NCBI RefSeq assembly: GCF_002135335.1 | Contig: NZ_NEGC01000013.1 | Span: 1-46,647, forward strand | Direction of reading: 5' to 3' | DNA: 46,647 nt | From: Acinetobacter sp. ANC 4470 | GTDB lineage: Bacteria; Pseudomonadota; Gammaproteobacteria; Pseudomonadales; Moraxellaceae | Part shown: piece after piece, positions 1 to 8,877 of the stretch | Layout of the letters: the number at the start of each line of letters is the position of its first letter | Numbering within the stretch: the first letter of the stretch is position 1 | Program-made: the position numbers and the translations under genes | Notes under the pieces: generated by a model | The model's input: only the letters and a program-made list of their open reading frames with translations | What the model was told of the DNA's origin: nothing | The model's database searches: none

Positions 1-107
1 CCCGTCCGCCGCTAAGTTAAGTAGCAAGCTACTTTTCCCCGCTCGACTTGCATGTGTTAAGCCTGCCGCCAGCGTTCAATCTGAGCCATGATCAAACTCT
101 TCAGTTT
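1..107 (-). rRNA. 16S rRNA, 5' end (partial), left rrn operon
   Basis: Read on the minus strand, the first 107 bases give the classic 16S start (AGAGTTTGATCATGGCTCAG) followed by the conserved stretch up to GGCGGACGGG. The gene runs off the left window edge, so only the 5' part is present. The 5' end at about 107 is placed by analogy with the E. coli mature end (AAATTGAAGAG; here AAACTGAAGAG). The operon is transcribed leftwards, away from oriC. Confidence 0.95.
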
Positions 108-371
108 AATATTGCTTAGTGCCTTAAAGGGCACCAATCTTGGCTCATCAATTTTCTGACAAATATTTCTCAAATAAACTTCGAGTAATTTCTACCATCA
201 ATCAATGAAAATAATTTCGATCAATCAATCAGTAAAAATCCACACAAGTTGTTCTTCATAATCTCTTAATGATCTTCTTAATACTTCGTCAGTAATTAAG
301 TCGCTCAACTCAATAAACTCAACAACTTAGCACTTCGTGCTTCGTTCGTTTCCGTCTATCTCGTCGGGATG
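100..371. repeat. Left arm of a perfect 272-bp inverted repeat (rrn leader)
   Basis: Bases 100-371 are the exact reverse complement of 46376-46647; I compared the arms base by base. The repeat covers the transcribed leader between the rrn promoter and 16S and certainly continues into 16S, since the right arm is cut by the window edge. The outer limit falls a few bases downstream of the -10 box, so the two operons share a leader but have different promoters. The leader contains a hairpin (GTGCC/GGCAC) just before 16S. Confidence 0.95.
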
Positions 372-376
372 AGCAC

Positions 377-404
377 AGTATAGGGCAATTTCGTACACAC
401 GCAA
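377..404 (-). promoter_or_regulatory. Left rrn operon promoter
   Basis: On the minus strand TTGCGT (399-404) and TATACT (377-382) are separated by 16 bp, the short spacer usual for rRNA P1 promoters. Transcription would start at about 370, at the edge of the repeated leader. There is no gene between 372 and 538 except this promoter and its AT-rich upstream sequence. Confidence 0.7.
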
Positions 405-538
405 GCGCTTTTAACTGACTGCTTTATCGAGTGTTGTATTTTTACGCACCATTTTGGCTCATTTTCACTCTAACTTAAGCATAAACATATAATTTTAAAG
501 CAGAAATATGAATAAAATATTTCCGCCTTATTTTTTTC

Positions 539-1108
539 TTAATTTTTCACAGTTGTTGGTTTAATACTCACACTGACGATTTTTACTGCTTGTTGCGGTA
601 CATTTTGATGCATACCGAAGTTTGCAGTTGGAACTTTGGTAATTTTATCCACCACATCCATACCTTTAGTCACTTTACCAAATACGGCATAACCTGCATT
701 CATCTGACTTTTATTTAAAAAGTCGTTATCTACTGTATTAATAAAAAATTGGCTACTTGCTGAATTAGGATTATTGGTACGTGCCATCGCTAAAGTACCA
801 CGCACATTTTTCAAACCATTATAAGATTCATTTTGGATTGGGGCTTTGGTTTGTTTTTCTGTCATTTTGGCATCCATACCACCGCCCTGAATCATAAAGC
901 CTGGAATAACGCGGTGAAAAATGGTGCCGTTATAAAAGTTATCTTTTATATAGCCTTCAAAGTTTTTTGCTGAAATAGGGGCTTTATCATTAAAGAGTTC
1001 TATTTCAATATTCCCCAGTGAGGTTTTCATTTCTACAATGCTATTTGCAGCAATCGCTTGCAAACTTATAAATGCAGCACCTACAGCGAATATTGTTTGT
1101 CTTAACAT
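539..1108 (-). CDS. ppiA: Periplasmic peptidyl-prolyl cis-trans isomerase, cyclophilin type
   Basis: The 189-residue product starts with a signal peptide (about residues 1-21, ending AIAA) followed by a full cyclophilin domain. Conserved elements include [13 protein letters not shown] (64-76) and the SQFFIN strand, which form the proline-binding pocket, and GYAVFGKV near the C-terminus. Family knowledge: it catalyses cis-trans isomerisation of X-Pro bonds in the periplasm. It is a single gene, transcribed towards the left rrn operon, with a GAAGAG ribosome site before the ATG. The short single-domain form and the export signal favour PpiA over cytoplasmic PpiB. Confidence 0.9.
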   Translation of the reverse strand: MLRQTIFAVGAAFISLQAIAANSIVEMKTSLGNIEIELFNDKAPISAKNFEGYIKDNFYNGTIFHRVIPGFMIQGGGMDAKMTEKQTKAPIQNESYNGLKNVRGTLAMARTNNPNSASSQFFINTVDNDFLNKSQMNAGYAVFGKVTKGMDVVDKITKVPTANFGMHQNVPQQAVKIVSVSIKPTTVKN

Positions 1109-1209
1109 TTTTTTACTCTTCTACTTCAAGTTGTCATTGTGAATGACTATATATTAGTCTTTCAATACAAATAAAACAGTATCTCTTTTTGAGATAAATG
1201 AGAATTACA

Positions 1210-1875
1210 ATGAGTGAAACATTCAGTACGGTGACTTTTCATCATGATCCCCCTTGGCATTTACATGGTGATGCTTTTATTTTGAATTATTGGTTAACGC
1301 CAAACTTTATTAGACACAATCACGCTTTTCACATTGCACCCTCTCCAATTGGTCGAGTGGTACAAGTCATATTGGTTCGTTATCATGATTCCCCTGTTGG
1401 TCCATATGATGAACTACTCCTTTTAGACCATCCCTTAATCAGTAAAAGGCGCTTATCTTCTATTGCTAAAATTTATGTTTCGACCGAAATGTCCGTTATT
1501 CATGGTCAACATTTTTGGGGAATTCCAAAACAACTTGCCCAATTCGAATGGTTAATCAAAGATGATGGAATGTATTGCACCATTTCATTTGAACAACAAG
1601 AAATGAGTTTGTGTCTATATAAGTACAAACATAGCCAAACTTTTTATATCAATAGCCATCATTTACCTGCACGATTGTTAAATATCCAACAAACATGGCA
1701 AGGTTTACATTACCAATTCAGTCCTCAATTTCGCGGCAAACTATATAAACTCAAACAAGCAACATGGAAAAATACGCTCGACATCTTCCCTGATTTTTCT
1801 CAAGCGAAGCATTTACACAGTTTTTATGTGCCCGAATTTCAACTGACGCTACCAAAAGCTAAAATTGAGAAATAA
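1210..1875 (+). CDS. Acetoacetate decarboxylase-like family protein
   Basis: A protein of 221 residues from ATG 1210 (an upstream in-frame ATG at 1198 adds MRIT; the GAG at 1201-1203 suits 1210 better). The overall layout resembles the acetoacetate decarboxylase superfamily: an early PPWHLHG stretch, a strand with PVGPYDELLLL, and the FWGIPK segment where the enzyme carries its Schiff-base lysine. Whether it decarboxylates anything is not known; many relatives have no assigned substrate. It converges on the hydrolase gene at 1936-3006 and the two share the palindromic terminator at 1878-1907. There is no signal peptide, so it should be cytoplasmic. Confidence 0.6.
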   Translation: MSETFSTVTFHHDPPWHLHGDAFILNYWLTPNFIRHNHAFHIAPSPIGRVVQVILVRYHDSPVGPYDELLLLDHPLISKRRLSSIAKIYVSTEMSVIHGQHFWGIPKQLAQFEWLIKDDGMYCTISFEQQEMSLCLYKYKHSQTFYINSHHLPARLLNIQQTWQGLHYQFSPQFRGKLYKLKQATWKNTLDIFPDFSQAKHLHSFYVPEFQLTLPKAKIEK

Positions 1876-1877
1876 AT

Positions 1878-1907
1878 AAAAAGGTGTTTCACGTGAAACA
1901 CCTTTTT
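1878..1907. terminator. Bidirectional intrinsic terminator (perfect 30-bp palindrome)
   Basis: Five A, a 20-bp G/C-containing core and five T form a perfect palindrome between two converging genes. In either direction the RNA folds into a hairpin followed by a U run, so it can end both transcripts. Its centre is the parS-like site listed separately. Confidence 0.85.
1885..1900. promoter_or_regulatory. parS-like ParB binding site 1
   Basis: TGTTTCACGTGAAACA is identical to the widely conserved chromosomal parS consensus. ParB binds this palindrome near oriC and spreads to build the segregation complex. parA and parB are not in this window. The site is embedded in the stem of the terminator at 1878-1907, about 20 kb left of oriC. 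Confidence 0.75.
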
Positions 1908-1935
1908 ATTTCGATACATAATTAAGAAAAAAAGC

Positions 1936-3006
1936 TTAAGCGTGTTTATCCCAAAACTTTCGATAGTTTTTACTAATTTCAATAAAGTGCTTTTTAGCAC
2001 GAGAAGAAATCGGGGTGAGATTGACGAAGCCATGCGGCTGATCATTATATTCTTGGTAATGCACTTTCACGCCACGATGCCTTAATTTATGTGCGTAAAT
2101 TTCACCTTCATCATGTAACACATCATGACCCGCTGTAATCACATATGCAGGCGGCAATTTATCGTGTTTACCATAGGTAGGTGAAATAATCGGATCATCT
2201 AATTCAACTTGATGTTGCTCTGCATAATAGTGCGTCACAAAATCAATATCTTCTCCAGTCAGCAACAAACCATCTTTATAAGCATAGAACGATGGATGAC
2301 GACTTTTAAAATCAACAACAGGATAAATTAGCAATTGAGCCTGGGGTGCATATACTTTGTTGGCACTACGCTGTGCAACTACCGTACTAATATTCCCCCC
2401 TGCGCTATCACCCGCAACTGAAATTTTATTTTTTAAAATTTTAAACTGTTTTCTATTTTGATAGACCCATGCCAATGCATCTTCACAGGTTTGGATTAAT
2501 TTCATTGGGCTGGTTTCTGGTGCTAAAGGATAGTCAATACTCAAAACCTGCACTTTCGCATAGACCGCAAGTAAACGACATACTTCATCATGACTCTCTA
2601 GCCCCCCCACGACAAAACCGCCACCATGATAAAACACCACCATCGGCAGTTTTTTACTTGGGGCTGGATGATAGTGTCGCGCAAAGATCGTGCCACTATG
2701 TAAAGGTAAACGTATATCCTCGACTCGCTTCACAGGGGTCGGTTTACTCTTAATCGATTGCATTTGCAGATCAAAGGCTTTACGGGCACGAATCACATCG
2801 GCACCAATAAAACCGCTATTGCCTTGTTTTAACTGTGCCGCCATCATGCATTTGATTAATGGGTCAAGCTCTGGATATTGATAGGGGTAGCCTAAAACTT
2901 TAACCAAAGATTCTTGAGCGAAACTCGGCAAACGATCTAAAGTGCGTGCTGCTACGCCTTGCCCTTTTTCGATCATCGTCTGTAGCGTTTGATTAAAAGC
3001 AACCAT
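1936..3006 (-). CDS. Alpha/beta hydrolase, hormone-sensitive-lipase (HSL) family esterase
   Basis: The 356-residue product carries all hallmarks of the HSL/family IV esterases. HGGG (127-130) forms the oxyanion hole, GDSAGG (199-204) holds the nucleophile Ser201, Asp295 sits in the GHDVLHDEG segment, and His325 in QPHGF. An N-terminal extension of about 100 residues forms the cap. No signal peptide is visible. Family knowledge: such enzymes hydrolyse short- to medium-chain acyl esters; the natural substrate cannot be read from the sequence. It converges with the decarboxylase-like gene and shares its terminator. Confidence 0.88.
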   Translation of the reverse strand: MVAFNQTLQTMIEKGQGVAARTLDRLPSFAQESLVKVLGYPYQYPELDPLIKCMMAAQLKQGNSGFIGADVIRARKAFDLQMQSIKSKPTPVKRVEDIRLPLHSGTIFARHYHPAPSKKLPMVVFYHGGGFVVGGLESHDEVCRLLAVYAKVQVLSIDYPLAPETSPMKLIQTCEDALAWVYQNRKQFKILKNKISVAGDSAGGNISTVVAQRSANKVYAPQAQLLIYPVVDFKSRHPSFYAYKDGLLLTGEDIDFVTHYYAEQHQVELDDPIISPTYGKHDKLPPAYVITAGHDVLHDEGEIYAHKLRHRGVKVHYQEYNDQPHGFVNLTPISSRAKKHFIEISKNYRKFWDKHA

Positions 3007-3208
3007 TCATGCACCTTCCTTTTCTTATATTCTTCATATTTTCTACATGATCAGCTCATGAGTGACCATAATCTTATAGAAGTCTAATCATCTATATACA
3101 CAGTAAAAACATTCATACGCTAATCTTCTTTTTATACCTTGTCATTGACAATTTCCACGTATATTTCGGAGTGTTTTTGCTACTCCTTAAAAAGAAGGAT
3201 ATTAGGCT

Positions 3209-3640
3209 ATGGCTAAAAAACTCATGATACTTGCTTTAGCGACCACATTTTTAGCTGTAGGTTGCGTAGCATTTCCTGAAGATAGTGGTTATTACGATGG
3301 ACATTATGACCATCGCTCCAACCGTCATTATGATCAAAATTATGACTATGATTATCGCTATGATCGTGAACGCAATCGTCAACATTGGGAATATCAACAA
3401 CAGCAAAACCGTTTAGCCTTAGAACGTAAAAAGCGAGAACTTGAACGTCGCCAATGGGAACAAAAGCGTCAAAAACAATCTGATTGGGAGCATCATAAAC
3501 ATGACGTGAAACAACAACGCGAAAAATCAGATCTGAAAGATCGTCAAAAAGGACAACAACAAGATAAATCTCCAACCAATCGTTGGGGTGAACGTCATCA
3601 AGATCATGATAAACAGCAACGTCATCGTCGCGACGATTAA
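3209..3640 (+). CDS. Small low-complexity lipoprotein, function unknown
   Basis: A 143-residue protein with a lipoprotein signal: a charged start (MAKK), a hydrophobic stretch, and a lipobox LAVGC giving Cys19 as the probable lipidated residue. The mature part has a Tyr/Asp/His-rich segment (about 26-55) and then a long stretch rich in Gln, Arg, Lys, Asp and His that is probably helical or disordered. I recognise no domain. An AAGGA motif lies about 10 bases before the ATG. The gene stands alone between the hydrolase and the grpE-dnaK region. Confidence 0.75.
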   Translation: MAKKLMILALATTFLAVGCVAFPEDSGYYDGHYDHRSNRHYDQNYDYDYRYDRERNRQHWEYQQQQNRLALERKKRELERRQWEQKRQKQSDWEHHKHDVKQQREKSDLKDRQKGQQQDKSPTNRWGERHQDHDKQQRHRRDD

Positions 3641-4153
3641 AAGCCCCTTCACCCCCTTCATTTAAGATTGGTTTTCTATGCTCTGCTGAGTTTATTTTAA
3701 GCAAAAAAAAAGCTTAGCCATAGATTGGATAAGCTTAGAAAACACATTTCAAAAATACCAAAAGAAACTACAGCGATAGAATCTAGATGAAAGAATAACC
3801 AAGCGATCAAATTTTGTGAAATACATAATTTATTTAATACTGATCATTTTTAAGTCTAAATTTGATTTCATCATTTATATCCTTAAGCAAATTTGTATTT
3901 ATTCCTCTCAATTTTTAGCCATCATTTCAATTCACAATCACGACATCATCTTCATGGTGTGTGGGTTAAAGCAGAGCCATAATCAACGTTTTTATATGCA
4001 TAGTATGTGCAGCGTCCAAACTGGACTTCGTTGTTGTTATCCCCATGACATCAATCCAAGCATAAACAATCCAATTCTTTTGACTGAATTGCTCGAAAAA
4101 TTGTATTTTTTAACAATTTTCATCAAATTAAACAGATTTAATTGCTTGTCTCG
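3641..4153. other. Intergenic region, no convincing gene
   Basis: About 500 bp upstream of the grpE promoter. Open frames here are AT-rich, lack ribosome sites and resemble no family, so none is called. The one structured element is the minus-facing terminator at 3702-3737, which has no gene upstream of it (see findings). Confidence 0.6.
3702..3737 (-). terminator. Orphan intrinsic terminator facing the minus strand
   Basis: AAGCTTAGCCA (3710-3720) pairs with TGGATAAGCTT (3726-3736), an 11-bp stem with one mismatch. On the minus strand it is followed by nine T (A run 3703-3711). On the plus strand no T run follows, so it does not serve the lipoprotein gene. Confidence 0.6.
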
Positions 4154-4178
4154 CTTGAATTTTTATCGCTTGCCCCGA
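4154..4178 (+). promoter_or_regulatory. Heat-shock (sigma-32 type) promoter of grpE
   Basis: CTTGAA (4154-4159) and CCCCGA (4173-4178) are 13 bp apart, close to the sigma-32 consensus CTTGAA-N13/14-CCCCAT. It lies about 115 bp upstream of the grpE start. Confidence 0.65.
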
Positions 4179-4291
4179 CCTTTGTAGTAATCATGAATTT
4201 TATCACTCATGGCAGTTCAGAATTAACCCAGTTAACACTGAAGCCAAAAGGACTGTGCATGTTTAAGAACCCATTTAGACGGAGTAAATCT

Positions 4292-4840
4292 ATGGCGACT
4301 GAGCAAAACGAACAAGCTCAAAACCTTGAGCAAGAGCAAGCTGATCAACAAACAGCACAAACTCAAGCTGAAACAGAGCAAACTGCCGTTTCAGTTGAAG
4401 ATTTACAAGCACAAATTAAAAACTTGGAAGAAAGTTTAAAACTTGAAAAAGCACGTACAGCCAATGCTGTATACGAAGCGCAAAAAAGCGTGGAACGTAT
4501 TCAACGTGATGCTGAAAAACACAAAGAAACTGTGATTGAGAAGTTCGCAAAAGAACTACTTGACTCTGTTGATAATTTAGAACGCGCAATTCAAGCCACA
4601 GGTGACACTGAATCAGCATTACTTGAAGGTGTGCAACTCACATTGAAATCACTGCTCCATACGCTGGAAAAATTCGGTGTAGTAGAAGTGGATATGAATA
4701 ACGGTTTTAATGCCGATTTACACCAAGCAGTCGGCATCGCACCCGATGCTAAAGCAGGTGAAATTGGCGCTGTATTGCAAAAAGGCTATACATTGCAAAA
4801 CCGTTTACTTCGCCCTGCAATGGTCTTAGTAGGTCAATAA
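4292..4840 (+). CDS. grpE: Nucleotide exchange factor GrpE
   Basis: A 182-residue protein from ATG 4292, chosen because GGAG (4281-4284) lies seven bases upstream; longer frames start inside the promoter. The N-terminus (about 1-45) is Gln/Glu-rich and likely disordered, followed by a long charged helix (about 48-110) that forms the dimer stalk, and a C-terminal beta domain with the family signature around [17 protein letters not shown]. GrpE releases ADP from DnaK. It lies 120 bp upstream of dnaK but each gene has its own heat-shock promoter. Confidence 0.95.
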   Translation: MATEQNEQAQNLEQEQADQQTAQTQAETEQTAVSVEDLQAQIKNLEESLKLEKARTANAVYEAQKSVERIQRDAEKHKETVIEKFAKELLDSVDNLERAIQATGDTESALLEGVQLTLKSLLHTLEKFGVVEVDMNNGFNADLHQAVGIAPDAKAGEIGAVLQKGYTLQNRLLRPAMVLVGQ

Positions 4841-4885
4841 AGTAAAAAAATTCGAGAGTTTTTCTATTTTTTTTCATCGAAAGAA

Positions 4886-4911
4886 CTTGAAAAAATTTGA
4901 ATGGCTCTCAT
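4886..4911 (+). promoter_or_regulatory. Heat-shock (sigma-32 type) promoter of dnaK
   Basis: CTTGAA (4886-4891), 14-bp spacer, TCTCAT (4906-4911; four of six match CCCCAT). It is located 50 bp before the dnaK start, leaving a short leader with a strong AGAGGAAA ribosome site (4946-4953). Confidence 0.6.
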
Positions 4912-4960
4912 ATCGGATAACAAGCAAAAACATTGTAAAAAATTTAGAGGAAACATCCAA

Positions 4961-6904
4961 ATGGCTAAAATCATTGGTATCGATTTAGGTACAACAAACT
5001 CTTGTGTCGCTGTACTTGAAGGCGACAAAGTTAAAGTTATCGAAAATGCGGAAGGTACGCGTACTACACCATCAATTGTTGCATACAAAGATGGCGAAAT
5101 TCTGATTGGTCAATCTGCAAAACGTCAAGCAGTGACAAATCCAAAAAACACCTTGTATGCAATCAAACGTTTAATTGGTCGTAAGTACCAAGACCAAGCA
5201 GTACAAAAAGACATCGGTCTTGTACCTTACAAAATCATTCAAGCAGACAATGGTGATGCTTGGGTTGATGTAAACGATAAAAAACTTGCGCCACAACAAA
5301 TTTCAGCTGAAATCTTGAAAAAGATGAAAAAAACAGCTGAAGACTACTTAGGCGAAACAGTCACTGAAGCCGTGATTACGGTTCCTGCTTACTTCAATGA
5401 TGCGCAACGTCAAGCAACTAAAGATGCGGGTAAAATCGCAGGTTTAGAAGTTAAACGTATCATCAATGAACCAACGGCTGCTGCACTTGCGTTCGGTATG
5501 GACAAAAAAGAAGGCGACCGCAAAATCGCAGTTTACGACTTAGGTGGTGGTACTTTTGACGTATCAATCATTGAAATCGCTGACTTAGATGGCGACCAAC
5601 AAATCGAAGTATTATCGACTAACGGTGATACATTCCTTGGTGGTGAAGACTTCGATAACGCTTTAATCGAGTACTTGGTTGAAGAATTCAAAAAAGAACA
5701 AAATTTCAACTTGAAACAAGATCCACTTGCGTTACAACGTTTGAAAGAAGCGGCTGAAAAAGCAAAAATCGAGCTTTCTTCATCAAATGCAACGGAAATT
5801 AACCTTCCGTACATTACAGCGGATGCGACTGGTCCTAAACACTTAGTGATCAATGTAACACGTGCAAAACTTGAAGGCTTAGTTGCTGACCTTGTTGCTC
5901 GTACGATTGAACCTTGCCGTATTGCACTTAAAGATGCTGGTCTTTCGACTTCTGACATCTCTGACGTAATCTTGGTGGGTGGTCAATCACGTATGCCAAT
6001 GGTTCAACAAAAAGTACAAGAATTCTTCGGTAAAGAGCCACGTAAAGACGTGAATCCTGACGAAGCTGTTGCAATGGGTGCTGCAATTCAAGGTGCGGTA
6101 TTGTCTGGTGACAAAACTGACGTATTGCTTCTTGACGTGACTCCATTGACGCTTGGTATTGAAACCATGGGCGGTGTGTTAACAGCAATCATCGAGAAAA
6201 ACACCACGATTCCTGCGAAGAAATCTCAAGTGTTCTCAACTGCTGCTGACAACCAACCTGCTGTAGACATTTCTGTGTTCCAAGGTGAACGTAAAATGGC
6301 GCAGCAAAACAAATTGTTAGGTAACTTCCAATTGGGCGACATTCCACCTGCGCCACGTGGTGTACCACAAATTGAAGTATCTTTCGACATCAACGCTGAT
6401 GGTATCTTGAAAGTGTCTGCGAAAGACAAGAGCACAGGTAAAGAACAATCCATTCAAATTAAAGCGAACTCTGGTTTGAGCGATGCTGAAATTGAAGCGA
6501 TGATTAAAGATGCTGAAGCGAATGCTGAAGAAGATCGTAAGTTCGAAGAACTGGCTAAAGCTCGTAACGAAGCGGATGCATTAGTATCTTCTTCTCAAAA
6601 AGCAGTGAAAGATCTTGGTGAACAAGTGACTGATGATGAAAAAACTGCAATTGAAACTGCAGTAACTGAGCTTGAAGCTTCAACTAAAGAAAATGATGTT
6701 GATGTGATTAAAGCAAAAACTGAAGCACTTCAAAACATCATCATGCCGATCTCTCAGCGTGCTTATGAAGCTGCTCAAGGTCAAGGCGGAGCTGAAGGTT
6801 TCGATCCTAACCAGTTCGGTGGTGATGCAGGTCAACAACAGCAAAAAGCTGATGATGGCGTTGTAGATGCTGAGTTCACTGAAGTTAAAGATGACAAAAA
6901 ATAA
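4961..6904 (+). CDS. dnaK: Chaperone DnaK (Hsp70)
   Basis: A 647-residue Hsp70 starting [15 protein letters not shown] at ATG 4961. A longer in-frame start at 4901 would lie inside the promoter and is rejected. The ATPase domain shows the three Hsp70 signatures (GIDLGTTNS near 6-14, IYDLGG-type [13 protein letters not shown] near 190, [11 protein letters not shown] near 335). The substrate domain follows from about 390, and the tail ends in an acidic [14 protein letters not shown] stretch. It works with GrpE in protein folding and heat-shock control. dnaJ is not downstream; a strong terminator and an unrelated metalloprotease gene follow. Confidence 0.98.
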   Translation: MAKIIGIDLGTTNSCVAVLEGDKVKVIENAEGTRTTPSIVAYKDGEILIGQSAKRQAVTNPKNTLYAIKRLIGRKYQDQAVQKDIGLVPYKIIQADNGDAWVDVNDKKLAPQQISAEILKKMKKTAEDYLGETVTEAVITVPAYFNDAQRQATKDAGKIAGLEVKRIINEPTAAALAFGMDKKEGDRKIAVYDLGGGTFDVSIIEIADLDGDQQIEVLSTNGDTFLGGEDFDNALIEYLVEEFKKEQNFNLKQDPLALQRLKEAAEKAKIELSSSNATEINLPYITADATGPKHLVINVTRAKLEGLVADLVARTIEPCRIALKDAGLSTSDISDVILVGGQSRMPMVQQKVQEFFGKEPRKDVNPDEAVAMGAAIQGAVLSGDKTDVLLLDVTPLTLGIETMGGVLTAIIEKNTTIPAKKSQVFSTAADNQPAVDISVFQGERKMAQQNKLLGNFQLGDIPPAPRGVPQIEVSFDINADGILKVSAKDKSTGKEQSIQIKANSGLSDAEIEAMIKDAEANAEEDRKFEELAKARNEADALVSSSQKAVKDLGEQVTDDEKTAIETAVTELEASTKENDVDVIKAKTEALQNIIMPISQRAYEAAQGQGGAEGFDPNQFGGDAGQQQQKADDGVVDAEFTEVKDDKK

Positions 6905-6924
6905 TTTGTCGTTTTAACTCAGTT

Positions 6925-6958
6925 ATAAAAAACCGCGCATAAGCGCGGTTTTTTTTAT
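6925..6958 (+). terminator. Intrinsic terminator of dnaK
   Basis: AACCGCGC (6931-6938) pairs with GCGCGGTT (6943-6950) around an ATAA loop, followed by a run of T. Confidence 0.9.
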
Positions 6959-7016
6959 TTTTATAATAAGGATAAATGTTATACAGTATTTAAAAGAAAT
7001 GACTTTTTAAGATGTT

Positions 7017-7928
7017 ATGCGCTTCATTGTACTTTGTATATCAATCATATTTGTCTTATTGCTGACCTACCAAACTCGAAATCATCCGCAAGTTCGACAC
7101 AATGCCGTGCTCGATAGAATACAACATCCTTTCGATATCCGCCTCCGTTACCGTATTGCCGAAGTTGACCCACGTTTTGGTTTAAGCAAAGAGCAGGTTA
7201 TGCAACTGAGTCAACAAGCCACTGATATTTGGAAAATGGGCACAGGAAAAGACTATTTTGTTTATGATCCAGATGCCAAACTCACCATTCATTTAATCTA
7301 CGATGAACGCCAAGATGAGTCCAATCAACGCCGTCAACAGTTAGGCAATATCGAACAAAATCAGCAAATTTGGTCGAACAAAAATCAAAATCTCAAGCAA
7401 GTTAAAGATGAAATAGATCGGGCCAATACCCTACTCGACACGAAGAAAACACAGCTGGATGCTCAACTACACCAATATAATCAGCAAATTACTATAATCA
7501 ATCAAAGCGGTAGTATCCATCCATCACAACGTGATCTGTTTATACAACGACGTAACCAACTACAACAACAAATTTTTGCGCTAGAACAAGAAATTCATCT
7601 ATATAACCAAAAAATTCAACAATTGAATCATCAGGTCGGTGAGCTCAATCAAATCAACCATCAGTTAAATCAATCTATTGATCAATTTAATCAGCGCTTT
7701 CAAGCTCGGTTATTTGATAAAGGACTTTTTAATGGTAAACAGATTAATATTTATGAGTTTTCATCCAAAGATGATTTACGTCTTACCCTCGCACACGAAT
7801 TTGGACATGCTCTGGGTTTAAAACATAATCAAGATCCCGTCGCACTGATGTATCCAATGATGAAGGATCAAAATATGCAAAATTTCAGCCTAACCACTGC
7901 AGATTTAGCCTTGTTACATGACCGTTAA
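7017..7928 (+). CDS. Predicted membrane-anchored matrixin-like zinc metalloprotease
   Basis: A 303-residue protein. Residues 1-20 are a hydrophobic signal or anchor. Residues about 105-235 are very Gln/Asn-rich with a heptad-like pattern, probably a coiled coil. Near the C-terminus HEFGHALGLKH (260-270) fits the metzincin zinc motif HExxHxxGxxH, and ALMYPM (276-281) resembles the Met-turn. This supports a zinc peptidase acting in the periplasm, but the substrate is unknown. It follows dnaK after a strong terminator, so it is probably a separate unit. The long coiled coil inserted between the N-terminal part and the zinc site is unusual for such a small metzincin. Confidence 0.75.
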   Translation: MRFIVLCISIIFVLLLTYQTRNHPQVRHNAVLDRIQHPFDIRLRYRIAEVDPRFGLSKEQVMQLSQQATDIWKMGTGKDYFVYDPDAKLTIHLIYDERQDESNQRRQQLGNIEQNQQIWSNKNQNLKQVKDEIDRANTLLDTKKTQLDAQLHQYNQQITIINQSGSIHPSQRDLFIQRRNQLQQQIFALEQEIHLYNQKIQQLNHQVGELNQINHQLNQSIDQFNQRFQARLFDKGLFNGKQINIYEFSSKDDLRLTLAHEFGHALGLKHNQDPVALMYPMMKDQNMQNFSLTTADLALLHDR

Positions 7929-8060
7929 ACAACGACCGAGATACAATGTAAGAATCCCTTACTTTTTATAAGTATATGTATGAGAATAGAGCAGAAATAG
8001 TGCGTATTTAATGTTATTGTAATATACAGAAATAACAAGATAAAATCTCTGGAGACGCGT

Positions 8061-8426
8061 GTGAGTTACTACCATATTCTAATTGAAATGAAAGATCACA
8101 TTAGTACGATTGAGGAAACACGCGACGTTGAAATTTTTGATATTGTTAATATTCAACCTTATCTCCATTCAATTTTATTACCCTTTTTAAATGAACAATT
8201 AATTGAATTAGAAGATGAAAACTTTGAGTTCAGCGACATTCTTCATCTGGAAATCAAACAGACCTTATTGCCCATTCAACATTTAATTGAAGAAGAACAG
8301 CGCTTACTGCCAAGTGATACAGATGTCACCATTTCGGCACATGAAATTTTTAACAACCGTGATTTATGCCAAGATGTGACCACTGTTGTTTTTGATCTTT
8401 TGGAAGCTGCTAAACTAGAGCCTTAA
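8061..8426 (+). CDS. Conserved-looking small acidic protein, function unknown
   Basis: A 121-residue acidic protein, starting at GTG 8061 with TGGAGA (8049-8054) about six bases upstream. It lacks a signal peptide, membrane segment and cysteine-pair motif (one Cys near residue 104) and is predicted to be largely helical with short strands. I do not recognise the family. The good ribosome site and the terminator it shares with erpA support it as a real gene. Confidence 0.65.
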   Translation: MSYYHILIEMKDHISTIEETRDVEIFDIVNIQPYLHSILLPFLNEQLIELEDENFEFSDILHLEIKQTLLPIQHLIEEEQRLLPSDTDVTISAHEIFNNRDLCQDVTTVVFDLLEAAKLEP

Positions 8427-8501
8427 TAGGGATTAGTCTCTTATTCTTTCTAGAATCTGACCGATATCATTTCAATTTTCTAAAATAAAATTTAGCTATA
8501 A

Positions 8502-8529
8502 AAAAAGCCCTCTAAACAGAGGGCTTTTT
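8502..8529. terminator. Bidirectional terminator between the 8061 gene and erpA
   Basis: AAAAAGCCCTCT (8502-8513) and AGAGGGCTTTTT (8518-8529) form a perfect 12-bp stem with an AAAC loop and U runs on both strands. Confidence 0.9.
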
Positions 8530-8541
8530 AAAATCTTTTTA

Positions 8542-8877
8542 TTAAATAGAGAAAGATGAACCACAACCACAAGTTGTTGTTGCATTTGGGTTTTGTACCA
8601 CAAAACGTGAACCTTCTAAGCCTTCAATATAATCAACTTCTGAACCGATAAGATATTGATAGCTTAAAGAATCCACCAGCATTTTTACATCGCCATTGAG
8701 AAATTCAGCATCATCTTCATTCATGCTTTCAGCGAAGTTAAAGCCATAAGAAAAACCTGAACAACCGCCACCTGTAACATAAACGCGTAACATTAATTCT
8801 TGGTTGCCTTCACTATCACGCAATTGGCGTACTTTATTCGCAGCATTGTCGGTCAGCACCAAAGTTTGGGCATTCAT
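8542..8877 (-). CDS. erpA: Iron-sulfur cluster insertion protein ErpA (A-type carrier)
   Basis: A 111-residue A-type Fe-S carrier. The three cluster ligands are visible: Cys39 in GGGCSGF and Cys103 and Cys105 in [11 protein letters not shown] at the C-terminus. Family knowledge: ErpA passes 4Fe-4S or 2Fe-2S clusters to apoproteins, including isoprenoid enzymes. The length is standard. IscA and SufA have the same ligands, but the gene is isolated from isc or suf genes and its sequence is closest in feel to ErpA. It ends at the terminator shared with the 8061 gene. Confidence 0.88.
   Translation of the reverse strand: MNAQTLVLTDNAANKVRQLRDSEGNQELMLRVYVTGGGCSGFSYGFNFAESMNEDDAEFLNGDVKMLVDSLSYQYLIGSEVDYIEGLEGSRFVVQNPNATTTCGCGSSFSI

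Noticed and set aside
643..651. TTATCCACC in ppiA, one mismatch to a DnaA box
   Set aside because: Single isolated near match in coding DNA.
3498..3513. Half parS site (ACGTGAAACA) in the lipoprotein gene
   Set aside because: Only one half of the palindrome is present.
3816..4187. Open frame of 123 codons upstream of grpE
   Set aside because: No ribosome site, AT-rich composition, overlaps the grpE promoter and resembles no family.
4901..4960. Longer N-terminus for DnaK
   Set aside because: Would start within the heat-shock promoter; the strong AGAGGAAA site and the conserved start point to 4961.
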